DNA of 64,000 bases, from positions 18,680-82,679 of the forward strand of contig JAYUJH010000028.1 in the NCBI GenBank assembly GCA_043765375.1, in the 5' to 3' direction. Of the stretch, positions 35,064-43,766 are shown piece after piece (the stretch's first letter is position 1; every line of letters begins with the position of its first letter). A model generated the notes under the pieces. It was given only the letters and a program-made list of their open reading frames with translations. It was not told where the DNA came from and did no database searches. The DNA comes from JAYUJH01 sp043765375. Its GTDB lineage: Bacteria > Pseudomonadota > Alphaproteobacteria > Rickettsiales > UBA998. The translations under genes and the position numbers were made by a program.

Positions 35064-35765
35064 ATGGAAACATCAGTATTAATTGTAGAAGATGAAGCGG
35101 CAATAGTAACAATGTTGCGCTATAATCTTGAGCGTGAAGGCTTTAGGGTATATTCCACAGGTGACGGCGAAGAGGCGGTGACCATGGTTAAGGAGTATCA
35201 CCCTGACATTGTGGTGTTGGATTGGATGCTCCCTTCTATGACTGGAATTGAGGTTTGTAAGCAAATACGCTGGAATCAAGAAACGAAAAATACACCAATA
35301 ATCATGCTCTCCGCCCGTGGTGAAGAAAGTGACCGCATACGTGGGTTAGATGTTGGTGCTGATGATTATATGGTTAAACCGTTTAGCCCGAGTGAGTTGG
35401 TTGCACGAATTAAGGCGGTGTTTCGTCGCATTCGTCCATCGCTTACTGAGCATAAAATGGAATATGCGGGCATAAAGATGGATTTAGCAACCCATAAAAT
35501 TAGTCGTAATGACCATGAAGTGCATTTAAGTCCAACTGAGTTTGGCTTGTTACGATATTTGGTTGAACACCCTGCGCGAGTTTTTTCACGTGAACAATTG
35601 CTGGATTCCGTTTGGGGGCATGATATATACGTTGAGTTGCGCACAGTTGATGTGCATATTCGTCGCTTACGAAAAGCCTTGAATTATGATGGCAATCAAG
35701 TTGATATTATTCGCACAGTTCGTTCAGCTGGTTATGCAATTGAGGCACCAAGCGAACAACATTAA
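35064..35765 (+). CDS. phoB: Phosphate-regulon response regulator PhoB
   Basis: OmpR-family regulator of 233 residues. Receiver domain 1-120 with acidic pocket (Glu9, Asp10), phospho-acceptor Asp53 in VVLDWMLPSMTG, and Lys near 106 in MVKPFSPSELVARIKAVFRR; winged-helix DNA-binding domain from about 135 (LSPTEFGLLRYLVEHPARVFSREQLLDSVWG...TVDVHIRRLRKAL). The DWMLPSMTG and HPARVFSREQLL segments are those of PhoB rather than other OmpR proteins. Neither the PhoR kinase nor pst/phoU genes are in the window, and no Pho box is evident upstream. Confidence 0.9.
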   Translation: METSVLIVEDEAAIVTMLRYNLEREGFRVYSTGDGEEAVTMVKEYHPDIVVLDWMLPSMTGIEVCKQIRWNQETKNTPIIMLSARGEESDRIRGLDVGADDYMVKPFSPSELVARIKAVFRRIRPSLTEHKMEYAGIKMDLATHKISRNDHEVHLSPTEFGLLRYLVEHPARVFSREQLLDSVWGHDIYVELRTVDVHIRRLRKALNYDGNQVDIIRTVRSAGYAIEAPSEQH

Positions 35766-35782
35766 TTGAGTATTTTTATAGA

Positions 35783-35823
35783 TTATTCACACACAATGAT
35801 TTGAATAACAATAATGTGGATAA
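35783..35823. promoter_or_regulatory. Two facing DnaA-box matches
   Basis: TTATTCACA (35783-35791) and TGTGGATAA (35815-35823) both fit the TTATNCACA consensus exactly, in opposite orientation, in the 65-bp gap between convergent phoB and the unknown minus-strand gene. They could bind DnaA, or simply be the two arms of a hairpin that separates the convergent genes (no T-run follows on either strand). Single matches elsewhere in the window (37322, 63869) show such sites are not rare. Confidence 0.3.
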
Positions 35824-35830
35824 GGAAAAA

Positions 35831-36865
35831 TTATCTAGCTAGTTCTGTTGTTTGCGCTGTTTGAACCGCTTGAGTTAATCTCTGATGTTGAGCATCAATC
35901 GGACTGATTTGCGAACTAGTTTGAGCTGACGTAATCAATTTTCGTATATTATCGGGACTTTCAAGTGAAGGGCTTGCAATCGCTGTTTGAATTGGCGGCG
36001 AACTCATTCCTGAAGTTGGCATTTCACTTTTTGGCATTACCGCCTGTGGCACATCACCTAATATTGCACCATCTTTTGTTGCAAGGCTTGGGAATTGTGC
36101 ATTAATTTGTTGCATTGCTTGAGCTTCTAACTGTTTCCCATTCTCACCAAGCAATCCTTCTTCCGCCATTGCGTTGAGCTGTTGTTGCAACGTAGTCAAA
36201 TCAACTTTTTTTTCATCAAACTGAATGTTTAACGTTGGTTGTTTTTGGCTATCTTGTGATATAGTTATCACTGCATTCCCATCAACAAACTGCTCTATTC
36301 CACTCACGGCATTTTGCGCTGTTGCAATTTCAGTTGGCATCGCTTCCGAAACTGGTTGCAACATATTCAATTCTTGACTCAATTCTGGCGTTGGCTCCCT
36401 GTTTAACATCGCCACATCTAATGGCAGCATGGCAGGCGGAGTTTCACCTTGCATTGTGTTTGGCAGTTGCGTAGTTGTTGGGGCAGTTTCTCCCATTTGT
36501 GCAACTAAATCTGCGATGTTTGTTGGAGTCCCCTCAATTCCCGCACCTACTTCTGTTTTTTCCTTGTGTTCTAAGTGAATGTCAATAGTGTCTTTAGTCT
36601 TATAAGCTGCCTCAGCTTCAATCTCTATTTTGGCATCATTTTTGCCATCGCCATTTAATGCTCGCTCAAGCATTTGCGCATCAGGATTTTCGCTAGTAAC
36701 AGGTGAATTATTATAAGCCTGCTCTAATTTTTCAGCATCTGGTGGCTGCGCAAAATTAACCGTCATTTTTCCAGCTTCTATTGATACTGATGTCACTTGT
36801 TCAGGTGCCGCCTTAATCACTCTTTCAATTGCTTCAACAACTTCTAGTTCAACCATATAATCCAC
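35831..36865 (-). CDS. Acidic low-complexity protein of unknown function
   Basis: I do not recognise this 344-residue protein. It has no signal peptide or membrane segment. It is rich in Glu, Gln, Pro, Thr and Met, with a predicted helical N-terminus (MVELEVVEAIERVIKAAPEQVTSVSIEAGKMTVNF), a long disordered middle (Pro/Thr/Met) and a more ordered patch around residue 195-250 (AVITISQDSQKQPTLNIQFDEKKVDLTTLQQQLNAM). The start is MDYMVE or MVE. It begins 12 bp after the stop of the 88-residue gene, so they form a two-gene operon. Scaffold- or adaptor-like composition; no function can be claimed. Confidence 0.7.
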   Translation of the reverse strand: MDYMVELEVVEAIERVIKAAPEQVTSVSIEAGKMTVNFAQPPDAEKLEQAYNNSPVTSENPDAQMLERALNGDGKNDAKIEIEAEAAYKTKDTIDIHLEHKEKTEVGAGIEGTPTNIADLVAQMGETAPTTTQLPNTMQGETPPAMLPLDVAMLNREPTPELSQELNMLQPVSEAMPTEIATAQNAVSGIEQFVDGNAVITISQDSQKQPTLNIQFDEKKVDLTTLQQQLNAMAEEGLLGENGKQLEAQAMQQINAQFPSLATKDGAILGDVPQAVMPKSEMPTSGMSSPPIQTAIASPSLESPDNIRKLITSAQTSSQISPIDAQHQRLTQAVQTAQTTELAR

Positions 36866-36877
36866 CCTTATCCTTAT

Positions 36878-37144
36878 TTAAGCTGTTTTTAATTTAATAA
36901 TATTATCGTCTGAATTATCGGCTTCCAAGTTCATTTGCGTTGCTAGCAAAATAACTTCGGCGAATTTGGGAGAGAATAATTTTGCCAAAACCATACGTTG
37001 AATTGCTTCACGAAACGATAATTTGCTCTCTATGCTAGCATTAAGATTCACCGTTATTGCGCTCATTCCACCATCTATCAATGGGTTGGTGCATAGCACA
37101 AGCCCGTCGCCTAATTGCTCTATATATTTATTTGGGTCAAACAT
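36878..37144 (-). CDS. Unknown 88-residue protein
   Basis: Unrecognised small protein, probably soluble, opening MFDPNKYIEQLGDGLVLCTNPLIDGG and containing a helical Leu/Ala-rich stretch (FREAIQRMVLAKLFSPKFAEVILLATQMNLEA) followed by an acidic tail. It precedes the 344-residue unknown gene by 12 bp in the same direction, and a GAGGAA-type ribosome-binding site lies just before the ATG. Der is the next gene upstream, about 100 bp away across AT-rich CCCTAAA/TTTAGGG sequence. Confidence 0.65.
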   Translation of the reverse strand: MFDPNKYIEQLGDGLVLCTNPLIDGGMSAITVNLNASIESKLSFREAIQRMVLAKLFSPKFAEVILLATQMNLEADNSDDNIIKLKTA

Positions 37145-37245
37145 TTCTTCCTCTATTCATGAATAAATAGCACATCAACATGACAATTTTATGAACGCAA
37201 CCCTAAAAAAATCTCCAAAATCAAAAAACCCTAAACAAAAAAACC

Positions 37246-38697
37246 CTAAACATATGGATTTTTTGTGGTGCGCAGTAGCAACCGAATCGGCACACCCTCC
37301 AAGCCAAATGCGAGGCGAAGATTATTCACAAGGTAGCGCAAATATGAATCTGGCACTTCCTTCTCACTTTTATTGGCGAACAACACAAATGTCGGCGGGC
37401 GAGATTTGATTTGCGTGATATAGCGAAACTTCAACCGCCTGCCATTAACAAGCGGAGGAGAATGCTTCTCAATATTCGCCGCTAACCACTGATTAAGTTG
37501 ATTAGTTGAGATGCGCTTATTCCAAATCACATATTGTCGCATGATTGCTTTCATCAAATCGTCAATCCCCTCAGATTCGGTTGCTATCATCGGAATAACG
37601 GGGATTCCCTTCATTTGCGGCACAAGATGCGAAAGATGATAATCAAATGCTTTCATATATTCCGCATCTACATTAATCATATCCGCTTTATTCAGCACAA
37701 TCACGCAGGCACGCCCTTCTTTCTCCACCAGCCCTGCTAGAGTATTATCCTGTTTTTCCAGCGGAATTGTCGCATCAAGCACCAGCACCACCACTTCCGC
37801 ATATTTCAGTGCGCCAAGCGAGCTTTGCACTGACATTTGCTCAAGATCGTGAATAATATTAGATTTGCGCCGCATTCCCGCAGTATCAATCAGTTTTAAT
37901 GCTTGTCCATTCCAATTAAATGCAACCGCAACAGAATCACGGGTGATGCCCGCCTCTGCTCCAACTAGCACCCTATCTTCTTGCAATATCGCATTAATGA
38001 TAGTTGATTTTCCTGCATTTGGCCTGCCCATAATCGCAATGCTGATTGGCTTTTCGCCTTGTTCAATGGTAAGATTTTCTTGTTCAGGGGGCAGATATGG
38101 CAATAACGCATCATAAAGCAAGCTAAGCCCTTCACCATGTTCAGCAGAAAACGGCACAGCCTCGCCCAAACCAAGGCGCAACGCATCAAGCAAATTATCC
38201 TCAACTTTGCTCATCGCCTCCGCTTTATTACCAAGCAAGATTATTGGCTTGCCGACTTTGCGCACCACTCGCACAAAGCGTTCGTCTTCAGGCGTGACTC
38301 CGCTGCGCGCATCAAGCACAAATAACAAAATATCAGCCTCGCCTAGAGATTGCATTGCTTGCGCACTCATTCTCCCAGCCAAGCTGTCTTTGCCTAAATC
38401 ATCAAGCCCGGGGGTATCAATAATAGTGAACTCCAGCGAGCCAATATTTCCTGTGCCATATTTTCTGTCACGAGTGACTCCCGCTTCATTATGGACGATT
38501 GCATCACGCTTGCCGCATAAACGATTATAAATAGTAGATTTACCAACATTTGGTCTGCCAATTATCGCAATTTTCAATTGTGGCGTGGCTGGGGGCAATA
38601 TTTCTGAACCAATTTCTGTGAATGATGTTTCTTCATGGAACATTTCTGAACTTAGGGTTTCTAAACTTGGATTTTCTGATTGTTTGGGGGGGAGCAT
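37246..38697 (-). CDS. der: Ribosome-associated GTPase Der (EngA)
   Basis: Essential GTPase of 50S ribosome maturation, with two tandem G domains and a C-terminal KH-like domain. First P-loop GRPNVGKSTIYNRL near residue 47 with DTPGLDDLGKD; second P-loop GRPNAGKSTIINAI near residue 230 with DTAGMRRKS and NKADM; the C-terminal RPPTFVLFANKSEKEVPDSYLRYL is the KH part. Its 483 residues include about 40 extra N-terminal residues (MLPPKQSENPSLETL...), unlike most Der proteins, which begin near LKIAIIGRPN; a later Met (MFHEETS) is an alternative start. The first codons contain a seven-C run. Confidence 0.95.
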   Translation of the reverse strand: MLPPKQSENPSLETLSSEMFHEETSFTEIGSEILPPATPQLKIAIIGRPNVGKSTIYNRLCGKRDAIVHNEAGVTRDRKYGTGNIGSLEFTIIDTPGLDDLGKDSLAGRMSAQAMQSLGEADILLFVLDARSGVTPEDERFVRVVRKVGKPIILLGNKAEAMSKVEDNLLDALRLGLGEAVPFSAEHGEGLSLLYDALLPYLPPEQENLTIEQGEKPISIAIMGRPNAGKSTIINAILQEDRVLVGAEAGITRDSVAVAFNWNGQALKLIDTAGMRRKSNIIHDLEQMSVQSSLGALKYAEVVVLVLDATIPLEKQDNTLAGLVEKEGRACVIVLNKADMINVDAEYMKAFDYHLSHLVPQMKGIPVIPMIATESEGIDDLMKAIMRQYVIWNKRISTNQLNQWLAANIEKHSPPLVNGRRLKFRYITQIKSRPPTFVLFANKSEKEVPDSYLRYLVNNLRLAFGLEGVPIRLLLRTTKNPYV

Positions 38698-38896
38698 GAT
38701 TATTTCTCAATTTATTTTTTTGAAAATATTTATAAGGCCGTCTATTGCACTAAAAAAGGAAATTGCAATTGCGCACAGTCATTGCAATTGCGAGTAATAT
38801 AGAGAGCAATATTATAAAAGCATTGGATATAATGTTGCCATTTACTGCCCTCTGCTTTTGCTTAACACTTTGTCTAACATATTCATCAAGCGGATA

Positions 38897-39217
38897 TCAA
38901 GCAAAAAATATTTTCAACAATATGCTGATGCTAAGGGTAATGTTTAGCCCCATAGTCCATTTAATGAGATTAAGTTCGCCTTTTATACGTTCATCAAGCA
39001 ATCCAATCTCACTTTTGAAGCTCTTTTCAAGCAATTTCATATCACTAGAGAGTTCGGACTTAAATCGCTCAACTTCTGGCTTGCTAACTAAATTGCTAAG
39101 GCTCTCTGCACGGCTTTCTTTGATTGCCTCAACTACAACTTCGGCTTGCTCTTCAGACATTCCTTTGGATTGAAGTTTCTTAACATAAAAATGCGTGTCA
39201 AATGTAGTTGTATTCAT
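38897..39217 (-). CDS. DUF1640/CCDC90-like coiled-coil membrane protein
   Basis: Short protein (106 residues) with FDTHFYVKKLQSKGMSEEQAEVVVEAIKE at the start, a coiled-coil middle (SSDMKLLEKSFKSEIGLLDERIKGEL) and one C-terminal transmembrane helix (LNITLSISILLKIFF). This layout is that of the DUF1640 family, whose mitochondrial relatives are MCUR1/CCDC90 proteins. Bacterial function is unknown. It lies between der and bamB but is separated from both by about 80-200 bp; the gap before der contains a repeated TTGCAATTGCG. Confidence 0.8.
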   Translation of the reverse strand: MNTTTFDTHFYVKKLQSKGMSEEQAEVVVEAIKESRAESLSNLVSKPEVERFKSELSSDMKLLEKSFKSEIGLLDERIKGELNLIKWTMGLNITLSISILLKIFFA

Positions 39218-39297
39218 AATATCAAAATATCACAAAAATTGTTAATAAGTCAACGGGTTTATATGTTTATGTAATTCATATCGTCATTTCACTGATA

Positions 39298-40680
39298 TTA
39301 TTTAACAATTAATAATTGCGCATCATTAGTGACAAGCAAAGCATTTTTGCCACTAAAAGCTGGTGAAGCTGCGATGTTATAATCTAGTTCACGCACCCAT
39401 AATTTTTTGCCACTAACTGGTGAAAATGCAAAAACCTCGCCTAATTGCGAGAGGGCAAGCAATTGACCATTCAACAAAAATGCACCGTAATATCTAACAT
39501 TATTATTTTGCGCAAATTTGGAACTCCACGCCACCACTCCACGATATTTATGAATTGCCAACATTTCACCATGGTTGGTTATGGCGAATGCACCATCACC
39601 CGCTACCCACGGGTTGTGCGCAATTCCTGTTGCTAACTCCCAGATGCGTGCGCCACTTGTTGCATCATGTGCAATGGTTAAATCCTCCAAGTTGCCAGAA
39701 ATCAGCAAATTATCATCTAAGATTGGGTTTGCATCAACTCCACTAAACAGCCTATTTGTTTTACCACTAGCATCAGTTTTTTGTAGAGAATCACTCCATA
39801 ATAATTCGCCATTATCAGGATTTAAGCTGGATAAATCCCCCGATGGAAATGATAAAATCAGCGCATTATCATTAATTGCAGGCAGAGATGTGCCAAACAT
39901 TCCGCTATTTTGTGCCACTGAGCGATGTTGCCATAATGCTGCGCCGCTGCTTTTATCAAAACATAATAATTGGCTATCCGCCGTGACAACCAACAAATTA
40001 TTGCCTCTCAATTTTAACGATGCTCTGATTGGTTCATTCAAGTTTTGTTGCCATAATTTTTTACCATTTTTCACATTAATCGCAACTAAATCACCGTGTG
40101 AAGTGATAGCGAATATCACTCCCTCGCTAATTGCCAAGCCCCCTGTGATGATATCATCATCTGAGGCGATTGCATCATTTTGCCATAATATTTCAGTGAG
40201 AATTGAGCCTGTTATTTTGTGAGCAGAGATATATCCCCTGCCGTCCATCGCCACCGCAATATCTCCCGCAATTATTGCACTTGGGGCAATGGCATGTTCG
40301 CCCCAGTCATATCCTTCACCGATTACGGCAGCGCTGGTGACATTGCTGAGGGTGCTGCCCTTGATATTTCCACTAAATTGTGCCATTTCGTGTGGCCATT
40401 CTGAAGTGATTACGGCATCAGGAATGATGTTGCTATCAAGTGCGCCACTTTCAATTTGCAATGTGGTGACATGTTGTTTTTCACCAATTATTTCAGTTTT
40501 TTGCGCTTTCAAATCTATGTCATCTGGGCTTTCATCGTCCAAATCTTTATCATCACCAAGCCAATCAATTGGTGACCAGTTGATGCTAGGCAAACTGAGA
40601 TTTGAGATACTATCGCACCCAAACATTTGCAAACACAACATCATTATCAATAATATATTTTTAGCCTTTTTAACCCACAT
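39298..40680 (-). CDS. bamB: Outer membrane protein assembly factor BamB
   Basis: Lipoprotein beta-propeller of the BAM complex, which folds outer-membrane proteins. A signal peptide with lipobox QMFGC ends near residue 22. After an acidic linker the chain has repeated PQQ-type blades: ITSHGDLVAINVKNGKKLWQQ, VVTADSQLLCFDKSSGAALWQH, LSSLNPDNGELLWSD, and ALSQLGEVFAFSPVSGKKLWVRE. Its 460 residues match alphaproteobacterial BamB. The bamB-to-der order on one strand is common, although here a DUF1640 gene lies between them. Confidence 0.88.
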   Translation of the reverse strand: MWVKKAKNILLIMMLCLQMFGCDSISNLSLPSINWSPIDWLGDDKDLDDESPDDIDLKAQKTEIIGEKQHVTTLQIESGALDSNIIPDAVITSEWPHEMAQFSGNIKGSTLSNVTSAAVIGEGYDWGEHAIAPSAIIAGDIAVAMDGRGYISAHKITGSILTEILWQNDAIASDDDIITGGLAISEGVIFAITSHGDLVAINVKNGKKLWQQNLNEPIRASLKLRGNNLLVVTADSQLLCFDKSSGAALWQHRSVAQNSGMFGTSLPAINDNALILSFPSGDLSSLNPDNGELLWSDSLQKTDASGKTNRLFSGVDANPILDDNLLISGNLEDLTIAHDATSGARIWELATGIAHNPWVAGDGAFAITNHGEMLAIHKYRGVVAWSSKFAQNNNVRYYGAFLLNGQLLALSQLGEVFAFSPVSGKKLWVRELDYNIAASPAFSGKNALLVTNDAQLLIVK

Positions 40681-40824
40681 ACCAACATGATTAAACCTTT
40701 ATTACGGTTTTTTCAAGCAATATCATTAATTAAAATTGACATATCATAACACATTATTATGGTAATTTGAAAATCATAAGCATTGCCACTTGATACATAT
40801 ATATATTAAAGCCAATCATTACTC

Positions 40825-42540
40825 TTAAAAACTATATCTTGCACCAAAGCGATATAATTGTGAACTCCAGCTGACCTCATTAAGTTTTTGTGATGATGTG
40901 CTACCATTGCTGAAAATCACGGTGTCAATCCCATCTTCCAAGCTAAATGAGCGATATTTTATACCACCAAACAAGCCCCAGCCTGAATCCGTGAATAGAT
41001 AATTATAATTTCCACCCAGTTCAAACCCCATGCCATTGCCTGAATTAATGAAGCTAACTGGTTGGTTGAAGCTGGTGCGTAAGTTCCATTCTCCCGTGCC
41101 TTCAAAATTAGCATAATGCAATTCACCACGGAAATCCAACAAATGTGAGCCAGATTTGAACCCACCTTTTAGCCCCGCAAAAGGCCCGCTCCATTGCATT
41201 TCATAATTGCTATCAAGCCCCTGAAATGCCCCTGTTTGTGGCACAACTTGCACCCCATTTTTCATATTATAATTGGTTGTTTGGCTAGAATATCCAACAA
41301 TTGGCGTGAGATATGATTTTGTTTGATTATCCGAGCTATCCATACGGATTTCATAGCCCCCACCGATTTTATAGCCCATTGCATCGCTATCATCATTGCT
41401 GGAAGTTGAGCGTGAAATCTCAGTTAATCCACCAGCCGTTGCAGGAGTTGTTGCGGGCGCACCATTAGTAGTGGTTGGTGGTGCATTTTGATAATCCGAA
41501 TCACGAGTTTCACCCGACAAACCTTTCGCATAATAAACCGAGCCTTCAACATGCACTCCTTTGACTGAACCATCACGATGCGTATATTCACCTTCGCCCC
41601 CAATTTCCGCCATCGTCACCCCTTCAAATGCTAACTCCGAGAGTTTGGTAGGGTTTTGTCCTGCGATGTCCCCCGCAACATTCCAATTGGCATTATCAAC
41701 ACGATAGCCCGTATAAATACGCCCTGCGAATGCTGGCTGTGGTGCAATATTGCGCTTTTCGGGCGGTATATATTGCTGCCAACCATATTCAGATGCTGAT
41801 TTTTGTGGAGCGTTTAAGTCCTGTGGAATATTTTGCGCTTGTGGCATGATTTGAGGTTGAGCTAATTGAGCTTGTGTTGTTTGACCTTGAGATATTTGCG
41901 CTTCTTGTGCATAATTATCACTCGGCATATATTCAGCTTTGCTTTTATCTAAGTTTTTATATGGTGTCGCAATATTCAATGGTAATGAATTATTTGCGGG
42001 ATTTGCAGGATTTGCGAACGGCGTCACCACGTTTGAGATTGCTTTATTGCTATAAGCTGATGATGAAGTCGTTTTGTTTTTAGAAAATATAGCTGGTGGT
42101 TCAACTGCCTCAATAATCACCACTTCACCATTCATTGCTTGTGTTAGTGGAGGCTTGGGAAATATTGGATTAATTTTTACTGGTGCAATATTTATTGGTG
42201 CAATATTTATTGGTGTGACATTTGCACCCGTAATATTTGCTTGTGTAACTTTTTGATTTGTTGCCGTTGCAAATGGTATTTTAATTGGCGTCACCACCGC
42301 TGGAGCAACATATTGCTGCGTTGGCTGGGGAGAAATGCTTGCATTGGGACGAAGATTTGGACGAGGGCGAACTGCCTGCGGGCGACCATTAATTTGTGTT
42401 CGTCCCGCTGATCCGCCACCATTTGCATAATCTCTATTAGCATAATACGGTTCGGCATTGCTTCCCACAGATTGCATTACGGAGCATGATGCAACGAGTA
42501 ATACGATTGAGAGCAATTTGGCATTTGTGAAAAATCTCAT
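40825..42540 (-). CDS. Pro-rich surface lipoprotein with C-terminal beta-barrel-like domain
   Basis: Unrecognised 571-residue exported protein. A lipoprotein signal ends at VASC near residue 19. Residues 20-270 are disordered and rich in Pro, Ala, Asn and Gln, with short repeats (TPINIAPINIAPVKINP; AQ-rich). From about residue 270 the chain has alternating aromatic/polar strands (GRIYTGYRVDNANW, EGSVYYAKGLSG, GYKIGGGYEIRMD, YLTPIVGYSSQTTNYN) and ends in RFGARYSF, the C-terminal Phe typical of outer-membrane barrels. It is probably an outer-membrane or surface protein. Barrel and lipid anchor in one protein is unusual; function unknown. Confidence 0.72.
   Translation of the reverse strand: MRFFTNAKLLSIVLLVASCSVMQSVGSNAEPYYANRDYANGGGSAGRTQINGRPQAVRPRPNLRPNASISPQPTQQYVAPAVVTPIKIPFATATNQKVTQANITGANVTPINIAPINIAPVKINPIFPKPPLTQAMNGEVVIIEAVEPPAIFSKNKTTSSSAYSNKAISNVVTPFANPANPANNSLPLNIATPYKNLDKSKAEYMPSDNYAQEAQISQGQTTQAQLAQPQIMPQAQNIPQDLNAPQKSASEYGWQQYIPPEKRNIAPQPAFAGRIYTGYRVDNANWNVAGDIAGQNPTKLSELAFEGVTMAEIGGEGEYTHRDGSVKGVHVEGSVYYAKGLSGETRDSDYQNAPPTTTNGAPATTPATAGGLTEISRSTSSNDDSDAMGYKIGGGYEIRMDSSDNQTKSYLTPIVGYSSQTTNYNMKNGVQVVPQTGAFQGLDSNYEMQWSGPFAGLKGGFKSGSHLLDFRGELHYANFEGTGEWNLRTSFNQPVSFINSGNGMGFELGGNYNYLFTDSGWGLFGGIKYRSFSLEDGIDTVIFSNGSTSSQKLNEVSWSSQLYRFGARYSF
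42182..42211 (-). repeat. 15-bp tandem repeat in the surface lipoprotein gene
   Basis: Two perfect copies of GGTGCAATATTTATT (plus-strand reading) followed by a diverged third, encoding repeated NIAPI pentapeptides. Being a multiple of three, changes in copy number would keep the frame. Confidence 0.75.
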
Positions 42541-42590
42541 AATCTAAACAACTAATATTAAATAGTTAAAATAATCATAAATATTAGCAT

Positions 42591-43211
42591 TTAATTGAAT
42601 GGACAATGTTGTTTAATCGCTAAATCTAACTGTTCCATGGTGATTTTTACGCCGAGTTGGTGCATTGATGTCACGCCATAATCACGCAATCCGCATGGCA
42701 CAATTCCCGCATAATGTGAGAGGTCAGGATTGAGATTAATCGCCGCCCCGTGATAACTAACGCCTTTGCTAATGCGAATCCCAAGCGCAGCGATTTTCGC
42801 TTCATTGCCTTGATGCGCAACCCATATCCCGATGCGCCCTTGTCGCCTCTCGCCTGTGATGTCAAAGCTAGCTAGAACATCAATAATCCATTGCTCCATG
42901 GTGAACACAAAATGGCGCACATCTGGCACTTTGGGAGCATATCGGCGTTTGAGATTTAGCATCGCATAAATAATGCGTTGGTTTGGGCCGTGATAGGTAT
43001 ATTGCCCACCCCGCCCTGATTGATAAACTGGCAAATCGCTTTGCAATAAATCATGGATTTTAGCCGATGTTCCCGCCGTGTATAATGACGGGTGTTCCAG
43101 CAACCATATTTCTTCCTCCGCATCGCCTGAAGCAATTTCCGCAACTTTTATCTCCATCAATGCAATTGTTGGTTCATATGGTGCGGGGTTGTTGAATGTT
43201 TGCCATTGCAT
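42591..43211 (-). CDS. lipB: Octanoyl-[acyl-carrier-protein]:protein N-octanoyltransferase
   Basis: Transfers octanoate from ACP to lipoyl domains, the first step of lipoic acid attachment. Visible: the LLEHPSLYTAGTSA motif near residue 39, SGRGGQYTYHGPNQRIIYAMLNL near residue 66 with the lysine-side pocket, the KIAALGIRISKGVSYHGAAINLNPDLSHYAGIVPCGLRDYGVTSM block with the catalytic Cys and Lys near residues 134-168. Its 206 residues are typical. It starts 2 bp after the ImmA-like gene, at the end of the run aspS-membrane protein-ImmA-lipB. Confidence 0.94.
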   Translation of the reverse strand: MQWQTFNNPAPYEPTIALMEIKVAEIASGDAEEEIWLLEHPSLYTAGTSAKIHDLLQSDLPVYQSGRGGQYTYHGPNQRIIYAMLNLKRRYAPKVPDVRHFVFTMEQWIIDVLASFDITGERRQGRIGIWVAHQGNEAKIAALGIRISKGVSYHGAAINLNPDLSHYAGIVPCGLRDYGVTSMHQLGVKITMEQLDLAIKQHCPFN

Positions 43212-43213
43212 GT

Positions 43214-43762
43214 TTATTTTAATATTTTTAGTTCATTTAATCTTGTTTCCATCGCTGGTTCAGAAACTTGAAACATTTCAGCGAGTTTTGTGATTGCTTC
43301 TTTAGTATTAATTTTTCCGTCCGATTTTCTGGCAATCATTTCCCTGATTTCCTTGATAATGCTTGATTGTGGCATTAATAATCTAGCAGCAAAATCATTA
43401 GCTTCCTTTTCTTTAGAGCTTTTATTTCCATCTTTTCTTGGTTCTCTAATAACTATATCTTTTTTACCTTTTATAATTTCAGGTATAAAATGTTTTATAT
43501 AATGTCCAATTTCATGGGCAGCGGTAAAATTACGCCTTAATTTATATTCAAACGGATTAATCCATATTGTCGTTTTACCATCTGCATAAGTTATTTCTCC
43601 AGAGAGCGGCATTAACTCTGTCTCGTATCGCTCATTAAAAAATATTCCTAATTTATCTATAATTGCATATGGATTAAAAGGAGGGAAGGTTAAGCCCAAA
43701 ATTTGCAAAAGCTCCTCTGGTTCAATATTGTTTAATTCTTTGATTGTATATCCGGTTGACAT
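43214..43762 (-). CDS. ImmA/IrrE-family metallopeptidase (pair 1)
   Basis: Zinc metallopeptidase-like protein of the ImmA/IrrE (COG2856) family, 182 residues. HEIGH at residues 83-87 is the gluzincin-type site, followed by KEANDFAARLLMP near 120, the family's third-ligand region. ImmA cleaves phage or ICE repressors and IrrE controls radiation response, normally with a DNA-binding partner; no helix-turn-helix gene is present here. Instead it follows a coiled-coil membrane protein by 4 bp and precedes lipB by 2 bp. The gene is visibly more AT-rich than aspS and lipB, suggesting insertion into their operon. A related pair lies at 47428-48254. Confidence 0.87.
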   Translation of the reverse strand: MSTGYTIKELNNIEPEELLQILGLTFPPFNPYAIIDKLGIFFNERYETELMPLSGEITYADGKTTIWINPFEYKLRRNFTAAHEIGHYIKHFIPEIIKGKKDIVIREPRKDGNKSSKEKEANDFAARLLMPQSSIIKEIREMIARKSDGKINTKEAITKLAEMFQVSEPAMETRLNELKILK

Positions 43763-43766
43763 CGGT

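Noticed and set aside
37191..37409. Plus-strand frame with Lys/Pro-rich start after der
   Set aside because: Most of it is antisense to the conserved KH domain of der; the start is CCCTAAA repeat sequence.
38763..39173. 136-codon plus-strand frame
   Set aside because: Antisense to the DUF1640 coiled-coil gene, whose family match is clear.
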